Source: Sphingobacteriales bacterium
GTDB lineage: Bacteria > Bacteroidota > Bacteroidia > Chitinophagales > Chitinophagaceae
Direction: 5' to 3'
Assembly: GCA_027484425.1 (NCBI GenBank)
Contig: JAIXSZ010000056.1
Span: 1 to 64,000, forward strand
Length of the DNA: 64,000 bases
Shown here: piece by piece, positions 25,632 to 35,597 of the stretch
How the letters are laid out: every line of letters begins with the position of its first letter
Position numbering within the stretch: position 1 is the first letter of the stretch
Position numbers and translations under genes: made by a program
Notes under the pieces: generated by a model
Database searches by the model: none
What the model saw: the letters and a program-made list of their open reading frames with translations, nothing else
Told to the model about the DNA's origin: nothing

Positions 25632-27005
25632 ATGCAGACGAAACTAAAATCAATTGACCCGGCAACAGGAAAATTATTGGCACAATACGATCAACATACT
25701 GACAAAAATATAGAGTCGGCTCTTAGCCAATCAGTAGATACATTTGAAGTTTGGAGGAAAATGAGTTTTGCTAAAAGAGCAGCAATCCTCAAAAAGATAG
25801 CAAAAGAAATAAGAAAAGAAAAAAACAACCTTATTGCATTGGCAGCCTCAGAAATGGGTAAACCTGTGCTGCAAGGTCAATATGAAGTTGAGAAATGTGC
25901 ATCAACACTGGAGTTTTATGCTGAAAGGGGTGCAGAATTTCTCAAAGATGAACTAGTGAAAACTGACGCGATTAAGAGTTACGTGTCTTTTCAACCATTA
26001 GGGACGGTGTTAGCAGTAATGCCTTGGAATTTTCCATACTGGCAGGTTTTCAGAGCGTTTGCGCCAACCGCAATGGCGGGTAATGTTATGATACTAAAAC
26101 ATGCATCTAACGTAAGTGGGTGCGCGTTGGCTATAGAAAAACTCATTGTCAAAGCTGGCGCACCCGTTGGTTTGTTGCAAACGCTACTCATAAGTGCCGA
26201 CCGAGTAGAAGGGCTAATTGACGATAGTAGGATAGCTGCAGTAACACTGACCGGAAGCACTGCTGCTGGCAGAAAAGTAGCTGAGGCGGCAGGTAGAAAC
26301 CTAAAAAAAGCCGTGCTGGAGCTAGGTGGAAGTGACCCCTATGTTATACTGGCAGATGCTGATATGGACAAAGCGGTAGAGATAGCCCTTAGGGGAAGAC
26401 TAGTAAATACTGGGCAAAGTTGCATAGCTGCCAAACGATTTGTGGTGGATAAGAAGGTAAGGAAGGAGTTTGAAAAGAGATTTACCGAGGAAATGAAAAA
26501 AGTAACCTACGGCAACCCAATGGATGAAAACAATAGGATGGGCCCGATGGCAAGAGTTGACCTGAGAGACGAACTGCACAAACAAGTATTAGAAAGCATA
26601 GCAAAAGGAGCTAAACTGCTATGTGGTGGATTTATACCAGATATGGATGGTGCTTTTTACCCAGCAACAGTTCTTACCAACGTAAAAAAAGGTATGCCAG
26701 CCTATGACGAAGAACTTTTTGGACCAGTAGCCGCCATTATAGAAGTAAAAAATGATGAGGAAGCTTTAAAAATTGCTAATGATACTATCTACGGATTGGG
26801 TGGTGGAATTATTTCTAAAAACAGAAAACTTGCTGAACGTTTGGCAAAAGACGAACTACAGGCTGGTAATTGTTACGTGAACGACTTTGTGCATTCGGAC
26901 CCATTTTTACCCTTTGGTGGTATTAAACAAAGTGGTTATGGAAGAGAGCTCGGTACATTTGGAATTAGAGAGTTTGTGAACGTTAAAAGTGTGTACATCA
27001 AGTAA
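25632..27005 (+). CDS. NAD(P)-dependent succinate-semialdehyde-type dehydrogenase
   Basis: 457 aa from the ATG at 25632; the open frame from 25512 would run back through the divergent phosphomutase gene's start. Aldehyde dehydrogenase superfamily, oxidising an aldehyde to an acid. Catalytic Cys264 is in NTGQSCIAAKRF and the general base Glu230 in LELGGSDPYV; the cofactor motif TGSTAAGR precedes them. The short length and the motifs agree with the succinate-semialdehyde dehydrogenase subgroup common in Bacteroidota. A TATAATTTTAC segment about 25 bases upstream may be a weak -7 element. Confidence 0.88.
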   Translation: MQTKLKSIDPATGKLLAQYDQHTDKNIESALSQSVDTFEVWRKMSFAKRAAILKKIAKEIRKEKNNLIALAASEMGKPVLQGQYEVEKCASTLEFYAERGAEFLKDELVKTDAIKSYVSFQPLGTVLAVMPWNFPYWQVFRAFAPTAMAGNVMILKHASNVSGCALAIEKLIVKAGAPVGLLQTLLISADRVEGLIDDSRIAAVTLTGSTAAGRKVAEAAGRNLKKAVLELGGSDPYVILADADMDKAVEIALRGRLVNTGQSCIAAKRFVVDKKVRKEFEKRFTEEMKKVTYGNPMDENNRMGPMARVDLRDELHKQVLESIAKGAKLLCGGFIPDMDGAFYPATVLTNVKKGMPAYDEELFGPVAAIIEVKNDEEALKIANDTIYGLGGGIISKNRKLAERLAKDELQAGNCYVNDFVHSDPFLPFGGIKQSGYGRELGTFGIREFVNVKSVYIK

Positions 27006-27111
27006 ATCAAAGTGGCAATTAAGAATGACAAAAATGAATAATTGACTGATATTTGTGTGTTTAGTCAGGTTTTTCATGTACGTTTGCTATTGCCAATATC
27101 TTAAATAGAAG

Positions 27112-28302
27112 ATGCAGTTAGCTAATAGATTACAGTCATTCTCAGAACCGCAGACAATAAAAATGGCCAAATTAGGCCGGGAACTGAAAGCCAAGGGTAT
27201 AAATATCATTGACCTAAGCCTTGGAGAACCAGACTTCAAAACTCCAGAACACATTTGTAACGCAGCAATAGCCGCTATGAACGAAGGATACACCAAGTAT
27301 ACTCCGGTAGCAGGTATGCCCGACCTTCTGGAAGCAATAAGTATCAAGCTGAAAAGAGATAACAACCTTGATTATTCACCAAGTGAGATAATTGTTTCAT
27401 CTGGTGCTAAACAGTCTTTGGTGAATGCTATACTATGTTTGGTTGACCCAGGTGATGAGGTATTGATACCTACTCCATTCTGGGTAACCTATGCCGCACA
27501 GGTGCAACTAGCTGGTGGAATAGTAAAATATCTGAATTGCTTTATTGATACTGATTTCAAACTCAGACCAGAACAGCTAGAGGAGGCGATAAGCCCTAAT
27601 ACTAAGCTATTTATTTTTTCATCTCCGTGCAACCCTACTGGTAGTGTTTATACACGTGAAGAACTTGCAGCACTGGTAGAGGTGTTTAAAAGACACCCAC
27701 AAGTAACCATCATAAGCGATGAGATTTATGAATACATCAACTTCATTGGTGGTCATGAAAGTATAGGTCAGTTTGAAGAAATAAAAGACCGCGTTGTGAT
27801 CATCAATGGTATGTCGAAAGGATTTGCAATGACTGGTTGGAGATTAGGTTATATGGCAGGTCCTAAACATCTGGTACAAGCATGCGATAAATTGCAGGCA
27901 CAGTTCACCTCTGGTGCCAACTCCATTACTCAGAGAGCATCGATAGTAGCATTGCTTAGCGACCTGAAGCCTACACATGATATGGTAGCTGCTTACAAGG
28001 AAAGAAGAGACTTTGTAATTGACGCTTTGCAAAATATGCCAGGTGTGAAATCTAACAGCCCTGGTGGTGCATTTTATGCTTTCCCCCACATCAAGCCGTT
28101 CTTTGGAAAAAGCTACGGTGAATATACCATAAACAATGATGTAGATATGAGTATGTATTTGCTGAATGAAGGCCATGTGTCTACTGTGGCGGGAAGTGCT
28201 TTTGGTAATCCAAATTGTATTCGCTTGTCATTTGCCACATCAATGGACAACCTGAAAGAGGCAATGACTAGAATAGCTGCTGCGCTAGCAAAACTATCTT
28301 AA
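27112..28302 (+). CDS. Class I/II pyridoxal-phosphate aminotransferase
   Basis: 396 aa fold-type I aminotransferase of the aspartate/aromatic (AspC-like subgroup I-gamma) type. The PLP Lys236 lies in GMSKGFAMTGWRLGY; the PLP-ring Asp is in ISDEIYEY; the N-terminal SLGEPDFKTP and the substrate Arg in NCIRLSFA are present. Aspartate or a related amino acid is the probable donor. Followed by a clear terminator at 28328. Independent of its neighbours. Confidence 0.92.
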   Translation: MQLANRLQSFSEPQTIKMAKLGRELKAKGINIIDLSLGEPDFKTPEHICNAAIAAMNEGYTKYTPVAGMPDLLEAISIKLKRDNNLDYSPSEIIVSSGAKQSLVNAILCLVDPGDEVLIPTPFWVTYAAQVQLAGGIVKYLNCFIDTDFKLRPEQLEEAISPNTKLFIFSSPCNPTGSVYTREELAALVEVFKRHPQVTIISDEIYEYINFIGGHESIGQFEEIKDRVVIINGMSKGFAMTGWRLGYMAGPKHLVQACDKLQAQFTSGANSITQRASIVALLSDLKPTHDMVAAYKERRDFVIDALQNMPGVKSNSPGGAFYAFPHIKPFFGKSYGEYTINNDVDMSMYLLNEGHVSTVAGSAFGNPNCIRLSFATSMDNLKEAMTRIAAALAKLS

Positions 28303-28327
28303 TATCAAACAAAACAACCGATTTATT

Positions 28328-28362
28328 AAGAGTGCCAGATGAAAATCCGGCACTCTTTTTTT
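28328..28362 (+). terminator. Terminator of the aminotransferase gene
   Basis: AAGAGTGCC (28328-28336) pairs with GGCACTCTT (28349-28357), followed by a run of T residues, 26 bases after the stop codon. Confidence 0.92.
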
Positions 28363-28510
28363 ATTGAAATCGTGTAGAAGGTCAAATACATATTTGAATA
28401 CTCTATAAACTAGTTGTTGTTCAATAAGTCACAGTGTATAATAATTAGTTTTTTTATCATCCACTGCAATAGCTTAATTTTCCCATTTAATAGGCGCCGA
28501 TAAGATTTTG

Positions 28511-31372
28511 ATGAAGAAGATATTTCTAATTGTTTTCGTATTTATTGTTTTGTGTGTTCCTGCATTTGCGCAGGTTTATAACCTATCAGGCGTTGTAAAT
28601 GATAAAAAAGACAACTCCCCCATTGTAGGTATAAGTATCACTGTATCTAAAACAGATGACAAAGGAGCGAAAACAGGAACAATTACCGACCTAAATGGCA
28701 ATTTTATAGTAACTGGATTGACAAATGGTTCCTACTTAGTAGAACTGGAGTACGTAGGTTATAGAAAACTAAAAAGGAGTATAACTATTTCCAACGAATC
28801 AATATCAATGGGAACACTGAATTTAGAAACTGAGGCGAAACAACTCAATGAAGTAAAGGTAGCTGGCAAACAAATACGAGCTGAACAGAAAGGAGACACC
28901 AGCCAGTTTAGGGCAGATGCCTACAAAACTAATCCTGACGCTACCACAGAAGATTTGGTGACCAAAATGCCTGGTGTGACTTCTGATAACACTGGATTGA
29001 AAGTAAATGGTGAAAATGTGCAGCAAATATTAGTGGATGGGAAACCATTTTTTGGGAACGACCCTTCGGTTGCCCTAAAGAATATGCCAGCGGAAGTGAT
29101 AGATAAAATTCAAATATTCGATAGACTAAGCGATCAATCTGGTTTTACGGGGTTTGATGACGGTAATGCTCAAAAAACTATGAATATCATTACTAAGCGG
29201 AACAAAAGCGAGGGTGTATTTGGTAAAGTGTATGCTGGATATGGTACAGACGAAAGATATCTGGCTGGTGGCAATCTCAATTTTTTCAAGGGTAACAGAC
29301 GCATTTCTGTGCTAGGATTGTCAAACAATATCAATCAACAGAATTTTAGTGCTGAAGATATATTGGGGGCTACTGGAGGCGCACAAGGTGGCGGTAGAGG
29401 TGGCAGAAGAGGTGGCGGAGGCAATGGTGGCAATAATAATTTTATGGTAGGTCAGCAAGGAGGCATAGCAGCTACCAATGCACTAGGATTGAACTATAGC
29501 GACAATTGGGGCAAAAAAATAAAAGTAAGTGGCAGTTATTTCTTTAATAACACTGATAACACAAACAATTCTGGCATTACCAGAAACTACTTCAATAATC
29601 CTGATAGTGTTGTGTTATATACAGATGACAATACGTCAAAAACACTCAATACAAATCATAGGTTTAATGCGAGGATCGAGTATACAATAGACTCTTCTAA
29701 CTCTATTACATTTACTCCATCATTAAGTTTGCAAGAAAACAACTCATCTACCATTGGCATAGCCAATAACAGTGCAGGCGATGTACTACAAAGCCTTACC
29801 AACAACAAAACAAGTGCTTATAACAACGGATACAACTCAACAGGAAATTTGCTCTATCAGCATAAATTCAAAAAAGCACGCAGAACAATATCATTAAACT
29901 TAAGTGGCGGGTTGAATGAAAAAGTAGGAAATGGCACTAACTATTCTACAAATGAGTTTTATAATATTGATACTCTGATTGACAGAAGAGACCAACGATA
30001 TGAATTGTATAGTAACGGTAGTAACCTATCAGCCAATTTATCTTACACAGAGCCGATTGGGAAATTGGGCCAGTTAATGTTGTCCTATAACCCATCAATT
30101 AGCAATAATGTCTCTGACAAGGATACGCGCTCGTTAAACACTATCACCAACGAGTACAGCGAAAAAGATACACTCTTCTCCAATAATTACAATAACAGCT
30201 ACAATACACAAAGAGCAGGTATCAGCTACAGGATCAACAACAAAAATTCGAATTTCAATATCGGCACTAATGTGCAACAAGCTACCTTGACTGGGGTGCA
30301 GGTTTTCCCAAAAAATTTCAATACAGAGAGATTATTCAATAATGTTTTACCAAACTTGTTTTATAACCATAAGTATGACGATGGTAGGAACTTAAGAATA
30401 ATGTATCGTACCAGCACAGATGTACCTTCATTAACCCAACTTCAAAATGTGATAGACATATCTAACCCTATCTTATTGAGAACAGGAAACGTATCATTAA
30501 ACCAAACATTTGAACAAAGATTGATAGTGCGTTATGGACTTACAAAATCACAGTCAGGTAGAAATTTCTTTCTGAATATGTTCGTTAGTAACACCAATGA
30601 CTACATAGCAACTGCTACTTACATACCCACTCGAGATTCTATGTTTTCAGACCCAGTCACCAATACCTCTATATTGATTAACAGAGGTAGTCAATTATCG
30701 CAACCCGTAAATCTTGATGGATATTGGAACACCAGACTTTTTGCTACTTATGGTCTTCCGGTTGGATTTATTAAGAGTAATGTAAACTTTATTGGCGGGC
30801 TAAATTATGTGCGTACCCCTGGTATCATCAATACATTGCTGAACTACTCTGACAATTACGTGCCGTCTTTAGGAATGGTAGTGAGTAGTAATGTCAGTGA
30901 AAACATAGACTTCACACTTTCATACACCAGTTATTACAATGTTGTGAACAATAGTATTCAACGCAGTGCAAACAATAACTTTTACAACCACAATGCGTCG
31001 TTAAGATTCACTTGGATATTTCTGAAAAATTTTGTTCTCAACACAAATATTACCAACAATTACTATACTGCATTTAGCGGCACTGGAACCCAAAACTATT
31101 ACTTGTGGGGAGCGTTTCTTGGTTACAAGTTTATGAAAAAAACTATGGAAGCACGCATAAGTGTATATGATGTTTTGAATCAGAATACCAGCATAAACAG
31201 GTCTGTTACTGAAACATATATTGAAAACACCAACACGCAGGTACTAAAACAGTACTTCATGTTTCAGCTTACCTACAACATACGCAAATTCAAAGGGTTT
31301 CCCCCACCCGAGCCAGAGAAACTGGATAATAATCAAATGCAAATACCTGGATTACCTGATTACAGGAAATAG
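28511..31372 (+). CDS. TonB-dependent receptor-like outer-membrane protein
   Basis: 953 aa from the ATG at 28511. A signal peptide (IFLIVFVFIVLCVPAFAQ) leads into a carboxypeptidase-regulatory-like domain (about 22-110: YNLSGVVNDKKDNSPIVGIS, then DLNGNFIVTGLTNGSYLVEL), a plug (DLVTKMPGVTSDN, then QILVDGKPFFGNDP) and a long beta barrel ending in a family-typical proline-rich tail. This is the family of outer-membrane beta-barrel proteins related to SusC-type receptors but without an SusD partner nearby. A Gly/Arg-rich run lies around residues 288-309. The ligand is unknown. Confidence 0.88.
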   Translation: MKKIFLIVFVFIVLCVPAFAQVYNLSGVVNDKKDNSPIVGISITVSKTDDKGAKTGTITDLNGNFIVTGLTNGSYLVELEYVGYRKLKRSITISNESISMGTLNLETEAKQLNEVKVAGKQIRAEQKGDTSQFRADAYKTNPDATTEDLVTKMPGVTSDNTGLKVNGENVQQILVDGKPFFGNDPSVALKNMPAEVIDKIQIFDRLSDQSGFTGFDDGNAQKTMNIITKRNKSEGVFGKVYAGYGTDERYLAGGNLNFFKGNRRISVLGLSNNINQQNFSAEDILGATGGAQGGGRGGRRGGGGNGGNNNFMVGQQGGIAATNALGLNYSDNWGKKIKVSGSYFFNNTDNTNNSGITRNYFNNPDSVVLYTDDNTSKTLNTNHRFNARIEYTIDSSNSITFTPSLSLQENNSSTIGIANNSAGDVLQSLTNNKTSAYNNGYNSTGNLLYQHKFKKARRTISLNLSGGLNEKVGNGTNYSTNEFYNIDTLIDRRDQRYELYSNGSNLSANLSYTEPIGKLGQLMLSYNPSISNNVSDKDTRSLNTITNEYSEKDTLFSNNYNNSYNTQRAGISYRINNKNSNFNIGTNVQQATLTGVQVFPKNFNTERLFNNVLPNLFYNHKYDDGRNLRIMYRTSTDVPSLTQLQNVIDISNPILLRTGNVSLNQTFEQRLIVRYGLTKSQSGRNFFLNMFVSNTNDYIATATYIPTRDSMFSDPVTNTSILINRGSQLSQPVNLDGYWNTRLFATYGLPVGFIKSNVNFIGGLNYVRTPGIINTLLNYSDNYVPSLGMVVSSNVSENIDFTLSYTSYYNVVNNSIQRSANNNFYNHNASLRFTWIFLKNFVLNTNITNNYYTAFSGTGTQNYYLWGAFLGYKFMKKTMEARISVYDVLNQNTSINRSVTETYIENTNTQVLKQYFMFQLTYNIRKFKGFPPPEPEKLDNNQMQIPGLPDYRK

Positions 31373-31377
31373 CTGAC

Positions 31378-31385
31378 TATCTTTG
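31378..31385 (+). promoter_or_regulatory. -7 promoter element of ruvX
   Basis: TATCTTTG, exact TAnnTTTG match, ends 13 bases before the ruvX ATG and only 6 bases beyond the preceding gene's stop codon. Confidence 0.72.
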
Positions 31386-31398
31386 CCCAAATAAAAAA

Positions 31399-31815
31399 AT
31401 GGCGCGAATTATAGCTTTAGACATCGGGAAAAAACGAACAGGCATTGCTGTCACAGATCCATTGCAGATAATAGCTACTGCGCTCAACACTGTGGAAACA
31501 AGTGAGCTAATAGGCTACCTGAAAAAGTATATTGCTGCTGAACCAGTTGAGAAAATAATAGTAGGCTATCCTTTAAATATGGACGAAACACCCACAGATG
31601 CCACCCCTATTGTAGACAAGTTTATATCAAAGTTCAAAAATGTATTCCCGAATATGCCTGTAGAAAAAACTGATGAGCGAATGACATCGCGCATAGCATC
31701 GCAGCAAATATCAGGCATGGGGCTAAAAAAGAAAACCCGAGAACAAAAAGAACTGATCGATGCTGTAAGTGCAGTGATGATGCTACAGGAAGTACTGGAA
31801 AACAAAATCATTTAA
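31399..31815 (+). CDS. ruvX: Holliday junction resolvase-like protein RuvX/YqgF
   Basis: 138 aa RNase H-like protein. RuvX/YqgF is a nuclease of the RuvC fold, tied to 16S rRNA 5' processing or Holliday-junction resolution. The acidic N-terminal strand IIALDIGKKRTGIAVTDP, then VEKIIVGYPLNMDET and the C-terminal LIDAVSAVMMLQ with its catalytic Asp are all visible. Length is normal. Confidence 0.92.
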   Translation: MARIIALDIGKKRTGIAVTDPLQIIATALNTVETSELIGYLKKYIAAEPVEKIIVGYPLNMDETPTDATPIVDKFISKFKNVFPNMPVEKTDERMTSRIASQQISGMGLKKKTREQKELIDAVSAVMMLQEVLENKII

Positions 31816-31887
31816 AATAGATTTTAAAATACTTAAAACGGCAACTATTTATAATTTTACATTGTTGTTCCACTTCAAATAGACATT

Positions 31888-33138
31888 TTGATACTGTACC
31901 AGATATTTTTGTGGCTTTTCAGATTGGGCGTCGGCATCAATTCCCTGTATACCCATAAATCTAAATTATGGATAGCTGGTAGAAAAAACTGGCGACTCCA
32001 GGTAGCTCAAAAACTAGCTGCAAACGAAAAAAGAATATGGATTCATTGTTCCTCATTAGGAGAGTTTGAGCAAGGACGACCATTGATAGAGTCGATAAAG
32101 AAAAAATACCCTGATTACAAAATAGTACTTACGTTTTTTTCACCTTCGGGATACGAACATTGTAAAAACTATACTACAGCCGATTACATTTTCTATCTAC
32201 CATTGGATGGCAAAAATGCTGCGAAAGACTTTGTGGCATTAATAAATCCCTCGCTGGTGTTGTTTGTGAAATATGAGTTTTGGCATTTTTATTTATCTGA
32301 AGTTAGTAGTAGAAATATCCCTTTGTTGTTGGTTTCTGCAGCTTTCCGCGATTCCCAAGCATTTTTTAAATGGCATGGTGGTTTTTTCAGGAATATGCTA
32401 GGCTACTTCACACAAATACATGTGCAGGACGATAAGTCTGCAAAGCTGCTTGACGGAATAGGGCTGAAGGAAAATGTCTTTGTGACTGGCGATACCAGGT
32501 ATGATAGGGTAACTGAGATAGCTACAAAACTGAGGTCATTACCAGAAATAGAACGATTTAAAGCAAACAATAAGATCATAATAGCAGGAAGCACATGGGC
32601 GACCGATGAACAAATCCTACATAACTTCTTGCCATCATTGCCCATAGGTTGGAAAATGATCATAGCGCCTCACGAAATTGACTCAACCCATATCAATCAA
32701 CTGGTAACATTGTTTGGCATTGACGCTGTTTTGTACTCAAGTTTTGTTGACAACAAAAACACAGGCGCAAAAGTGTTAGTTGTAGACAATATTGGTATGC
32801 TTTCTAGCTTGTATGCTTATGGCCATGTAGCCTATGTGGGTGGTGGATTTCTGAAAGGAGGCATTCACAACACTTTAGAGCCAGCTATTTTTGGATTGCC
32901 AATTGTTTTTGGACCTGTTTATAAAAAATTCACTGAAGCAGTATCAATGGTTGCTGAAGAAGTAGCATTTGCTGCAAATAATGAAACAGAGGCAATAACA
33001 ATTCTTAATAGTTTGGTCAATGATGAGCCAATGAGACATGTGATACAGCAGAAACTGAAGCATTTTATGGCTAGTAATACTGGTGCAGCAGACAGAATAC
33101 TTGCTAACGTTGAGAAGAATAGATGGCTTTCTCAATAA
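31888..33138 (+). CDS. waaA: 3-deoxy-D-manno-octulosonic acid (Kdo) transferase
   Basis: 416 aa GT-B glycosyltransferase that adds Kdo from CMP-Kdo to lipid IVA at the inner face of the cytoplasmic membrane. Family features: N-terminal membrane anchor (LYQIFLWLFRLGVGINSLY), WIHCSSLGEFEQGRPLI, the VLFVKYEFWHFYL block, and C-terminal YVGGGFLKGGIHNTLEPAI with PIVFGPVYKKF. No in-frame ATG is near the expected N-terminus, so the TTG at 31888 is the probable start. It stands 78 bases before kdnA, whose product modifies the same sugar. Confidence 0.94.
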   Translation: MILYQIFLWLFRLGVGINSLYTHKSKLWIAGRKNWRLQVAQKLAANEKRIWIHCSSLGEFEQGRPLIESIKKKYPDYKIVLTFFSPSGYEHCKNYTTADYIFYLPLDGKNAAKDFVALINPSLVLFVKYEFWHFYLSEVSSRNIPLLLVSAAFRDSQAFFKWHGGFFRNMLGYFTQIHVQDDKSAKLLDGIGLKENVFVTGDTRYDRVTEIATKLRSLPEIERFKANNKIIIAGSTWATDEQILHNFLPSLPIGWKMIIAPHEIDSTHINQLVTLFGIDAVLYSSFVDNKNTGAKVLVVDNIGMLSSLYAYGHVAYVGGGFLKGGIHNTLEPAIFGLPIVFGPVYKKFTEAVSMVAEEVAFAANNETEAITILNSLVNDEPMRHVIQQKLKHFMASNTGAADRILANVEKNRWLSQ

Positions 33139-33186
33139 TATACTCAGTAACGACTGTTATAACAATAGTTTATGCTACCCTATTAT

Positions 33187-33194
33187 TATCTTTG
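33187..33194 (+). promoter_or_regulatory. -7 promoter element of the kdnA-kdnB-kdsA group
   Basis: TATCTTTG, exact TAnnTTTG match, ends 21 bases before the kdnA ATG. The three following genes have gaps of 38 and 49 bases and no other clear -7 element, so they may be one operon. Confidence 0.7.
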
Positions 33195-33215
33195 CAGTCT
33201 TAAAATAATAATCTC

Positions 33216-34430
33216 ATGCCCGGAACAGAACTATTCGGAAACGAAGAACGTAAGGAAATAAATGACGTACTGGAAACAGGTATTCTGTTTCGCTATAACC
33301 ACGACCAGCAGCGTAATGGCATATGGAAAGCTAAGGACTTTGAAGCTGAAGTGTGTAAAATAACTGGTGCTAAATATGCACATGCTATGTCTAGTGGGTC
33401 TACGGCTATAGCTACTGCTCTTGCAGCTTCGGGCATAGGCACGGGCGACGAGGTTATAGTACCCCCATTTACCTACATTGCTACTGTAGAAGCAGTATTG
33501 TTTGTAGGCGCTATACCAGTTTTTGCAGAAATAGACGAAACACTTTGTTTAAGTGCAGCTGGCATCAAAAATGCAATCACCCCCAATACAAAAGCTATAT
33601 GCTTAGTGCACATGTGCGGTGGCATGGCAGATATGGACGGCATAATGGCCGTAGTAAAAGAACACAACCTGATATTGGTAGAAGATGCTGGTCAAGCATT
33701 TGCTGCTAGTTACAAGGGTACTGCAACAGGTTTGTTTGGTACCGCTGGTAGTTATTCGTTCGACTTTTTTAAGATAGCAACTGCTGGTGAAGGTGGAGTG
33801 CTGGTGACTAATGATGAAGCTGTTTACAAGCTAGCAGATTCTTACAGCGATCATGGTCATGACCATGTTGGTAGCAACCGTGGCATGGAACAGCATCCTA
33901 TATTGGGCTTCAACTACCGTATTAGCGAACTACATGCTGCTGTGGGTGTAGCTCAGACGCGTAAAGTGCCACACATACGCGAGGTGAACCGCAAACACAA
34001 ACAAATGATGGTAGACATACTCTCGCAAACCGAAGGGATATCTTTTGCGCATTTATGCGACCCTGCAGGCGACTCTGCTACTTTCCTAAATATACTGATG
34101 CCCGATACTGAAACCGCTGCACGTACGGTAGCAGAAATGAATAAAGCTGGCATTGGAGGTTTCAACTACTGGTATACTAACATGTACCATTTCATCAACC
34201 AATGGGATCATATCAAACACCTGAGGACAGCTTCAAAACTGCCAGTACAGGTTTTAGGCCATTCACAGGATTATACCAATCTTCATTTGCCCAAATCGCA
34301 GGAAGTAATAGGCAGACTCATTTCGTTTGGAGTACGATGCACATGGACAGAGGAAGAAGTAGCAACCCTGGCTGGCAGAATAGCTACATGTGCCAAAGCC
34401 GCCATGAGTGTGGAGCAAGCGACGGCATAA
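33216..34430 (+). CDS. kdnA: 8-amino-3,8-dideoxy-Kdo transaminase (KdnA)
   Basis: 404 aa DegT/DnrJ/EryC1/StrS-type PLP aminotransferase. The sequence aligns by eye along its length with Shewanella KdnA as I remember it: start MPGTELFG, then RYNHDQQRNG, GDEVIVPPFTYIATVEA, AEIDETLCLS, CLVHMCGGMADMD, SDHGHDHVGSNRG and the GFNYWYTNMYHF region. The PLP Lys186 is in SFDFFKIATAGEGG. KdnA transfers an amino group from glutamate to the C8 aldehyde made by KdnB, forming Kdo8N. The adjacent kdnB gene makes the assignment strong. Confidence 0.9.
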   Translation: MPGTELFGNEERKEINDVLETGILFRYNHDQQRNGIWKAKDFEAEVCKITGAKYAHAMSSGSTAIATALAASGIGTGDEVIVPPFTYIATVEAVLFVGAIPVFAEIDETLCLSAAGIKNAITPNTKAICLVHMCGGMADMDGIMAVVKEHNLILVEDAGQAFAASYKGTATGLFGTAGSYSFDFFKIATAGEGGVLVTNDEAVYKLADSYSDHGHDHVGSNRGMEQHPILGFNYRISELHAAVGVAQTRKVPHIREVNRKHKQMMVDILSQTEGISFAHLCDPAGDSATFLNILMPDTETAARTVAEMNKAGIGGFNYWYTNMYHFINQWDHIKHLRTASKLPVQVLGHSQDYTNLHLPKSQEVIGRLISFGVRCTWTEEEVATLAGRIATCAKAAMSVEQATA

Positions 34431-34468
34431 ATTTAAAAAAATATTAAGGCATTATAATCATCCATTGC

Positions 34469-35548
34469 ATGCACAAGAATTTCAAGAATATAGATAAAGT
34501 AGTTTTCGGCAGAGGGAGTTTTTCGATGCTGGAAAGCATACTGGAAGATAAACGCAATGAAAACGATCACTTCTTTCTGTATGTGGTAGACAACTACTTT
34601 AAAGGTAAAGATCTGGAACAGCGACTACCTGCTAAAAGTAATGACGTAGTGAGGTTTATAGATGTGGACCCACACGAACCTACGACTGACCAAATAGACA
34701 ACCTTAGAGATGAGGTGCTGAAAAATCATGGATTACCGGCAGGTGTAGTGGGTATAGGTGGTGGCAGCATAATGGATATCGCAAAGGCGGTATCACTTAT
34801 GTTTACAAATGAAGGTTCATCAACGTTATACCAAGGTCTGAACCTAATCAAAAAGCCAGGAATATATCACTTGGGCATACCTACAATATCTGGCACTGGT
34901 GCAGAGGTGTCTATGACAGCAGTACTGACAGGGCCAGAGAAAAAATTAGGACTCAAATGCGATTGGACAGTTTTCAACCAAGTGATACTTGATGCTGAAC
35001 TAACTAGTACTGTGCCTGTAGACAAATGGCTGTATACCGGTATGGATACTTATATTCATTGTATAGAATCTGAACAGGGCACACTTAATAATGCATACAG
35101 CCACGCTTATGCTGAGCAGGCACTAAAACTGTGTCGTGAAATTTATTTGGGCGAAAATGCTGGTCAATCACCCGAAAATGATGACAAACTTATGGTAGCC
35201 AGCATGATGGGTGGTCTCAGCCTTACTTACTCAGAGGTGGGTGTGTGCCATGCGCTATCTTACGGCCTGTCAAAAATACTAGGCGAAAAACATTGTTATG
35301 CCAATTGCCTAGCATTTCAGCATCTGGAGGACTATTATGGTGAAGGCGTAAGTGAACTAAAACAAATGCTCACCCGTCACAATGTAACATTACCCACTGG
35401 GCTGAGTAGAAGCTGGAGCAACGAACAAATAACAGCGATGGCTCATGTAGCCTACAATTTGCCACACATGTGGAACCATGCAATAGGTGCCGACTGGAAA
35501 GAAAAAATAACTATTGAGACTATAGAAGCATTGTACAGAAGAATGTAA
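34469..35548 (+). CDS. kdnB: Kdo 8-oxidase (KdnB), iron-containing alcohol dehydrogenase family
   Basis: 359 aa. KdnB oxidises the C8 hydroxyl of Kdo to an aldehyde for KdnA. The family fold is clear: start KNIDKVVFGRGSF, nucleotide loop GIGGGSIMDIAKAVS, TISGTGAEVSMTAVLTGPEK and metal ligands in the pattern DTYIH (Asp then His four later) and H-x13-H (CHALSYGL to EKHCYAN). The overall text resembles Shewanella KdnB strongly from memory. It follows kdnA by 38 bases and precedes kdsA by 49. Confidence 0.9.
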   Translation: MHKNFKNIDKVVFGRGSFSMLESILEDKRNENDHFFLYVVDNYFKGKDLEQRLPAKSNDVVRFIDVDPHEPTTDQIDNLRDEVLKNHGLPAGVVGIGGGSIMDIAKAVSLMFTNEGSSTLYQGLNLIKKPGIYHLGIPTISGTGAEVSMTAVLTGPEKKLGLKCDWTVFNQVILDAELTSTVPVDKWLYTGMDTYIHCIESEQGTLNNAYSHAYAEQALKLCREIYLGENAGQSPENDDKLMVASMMGGLSLTYSEVGVCHALSYGLSKILGEKHCYANCLAFQHLEDYYGEGVSELKQMLTRHNVTLPTGLSRSWSNEQITAMAHVAYNLPHMWNHAIGADWKEKITIETIEALYRRM

Positions 35549-35597
35549 AATGCTATTGTCATCAATACTCTAATTAGAAAAATAAAAAAATCATACA

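Noticed and set aside
33216-34430. ColD/perosamine-type sugar aminotransferase
   Set aside because: The same superfamily, but the start, the SDHGHDHVGSNRG region and the kdnB neighbour agree with KdnA specifically.
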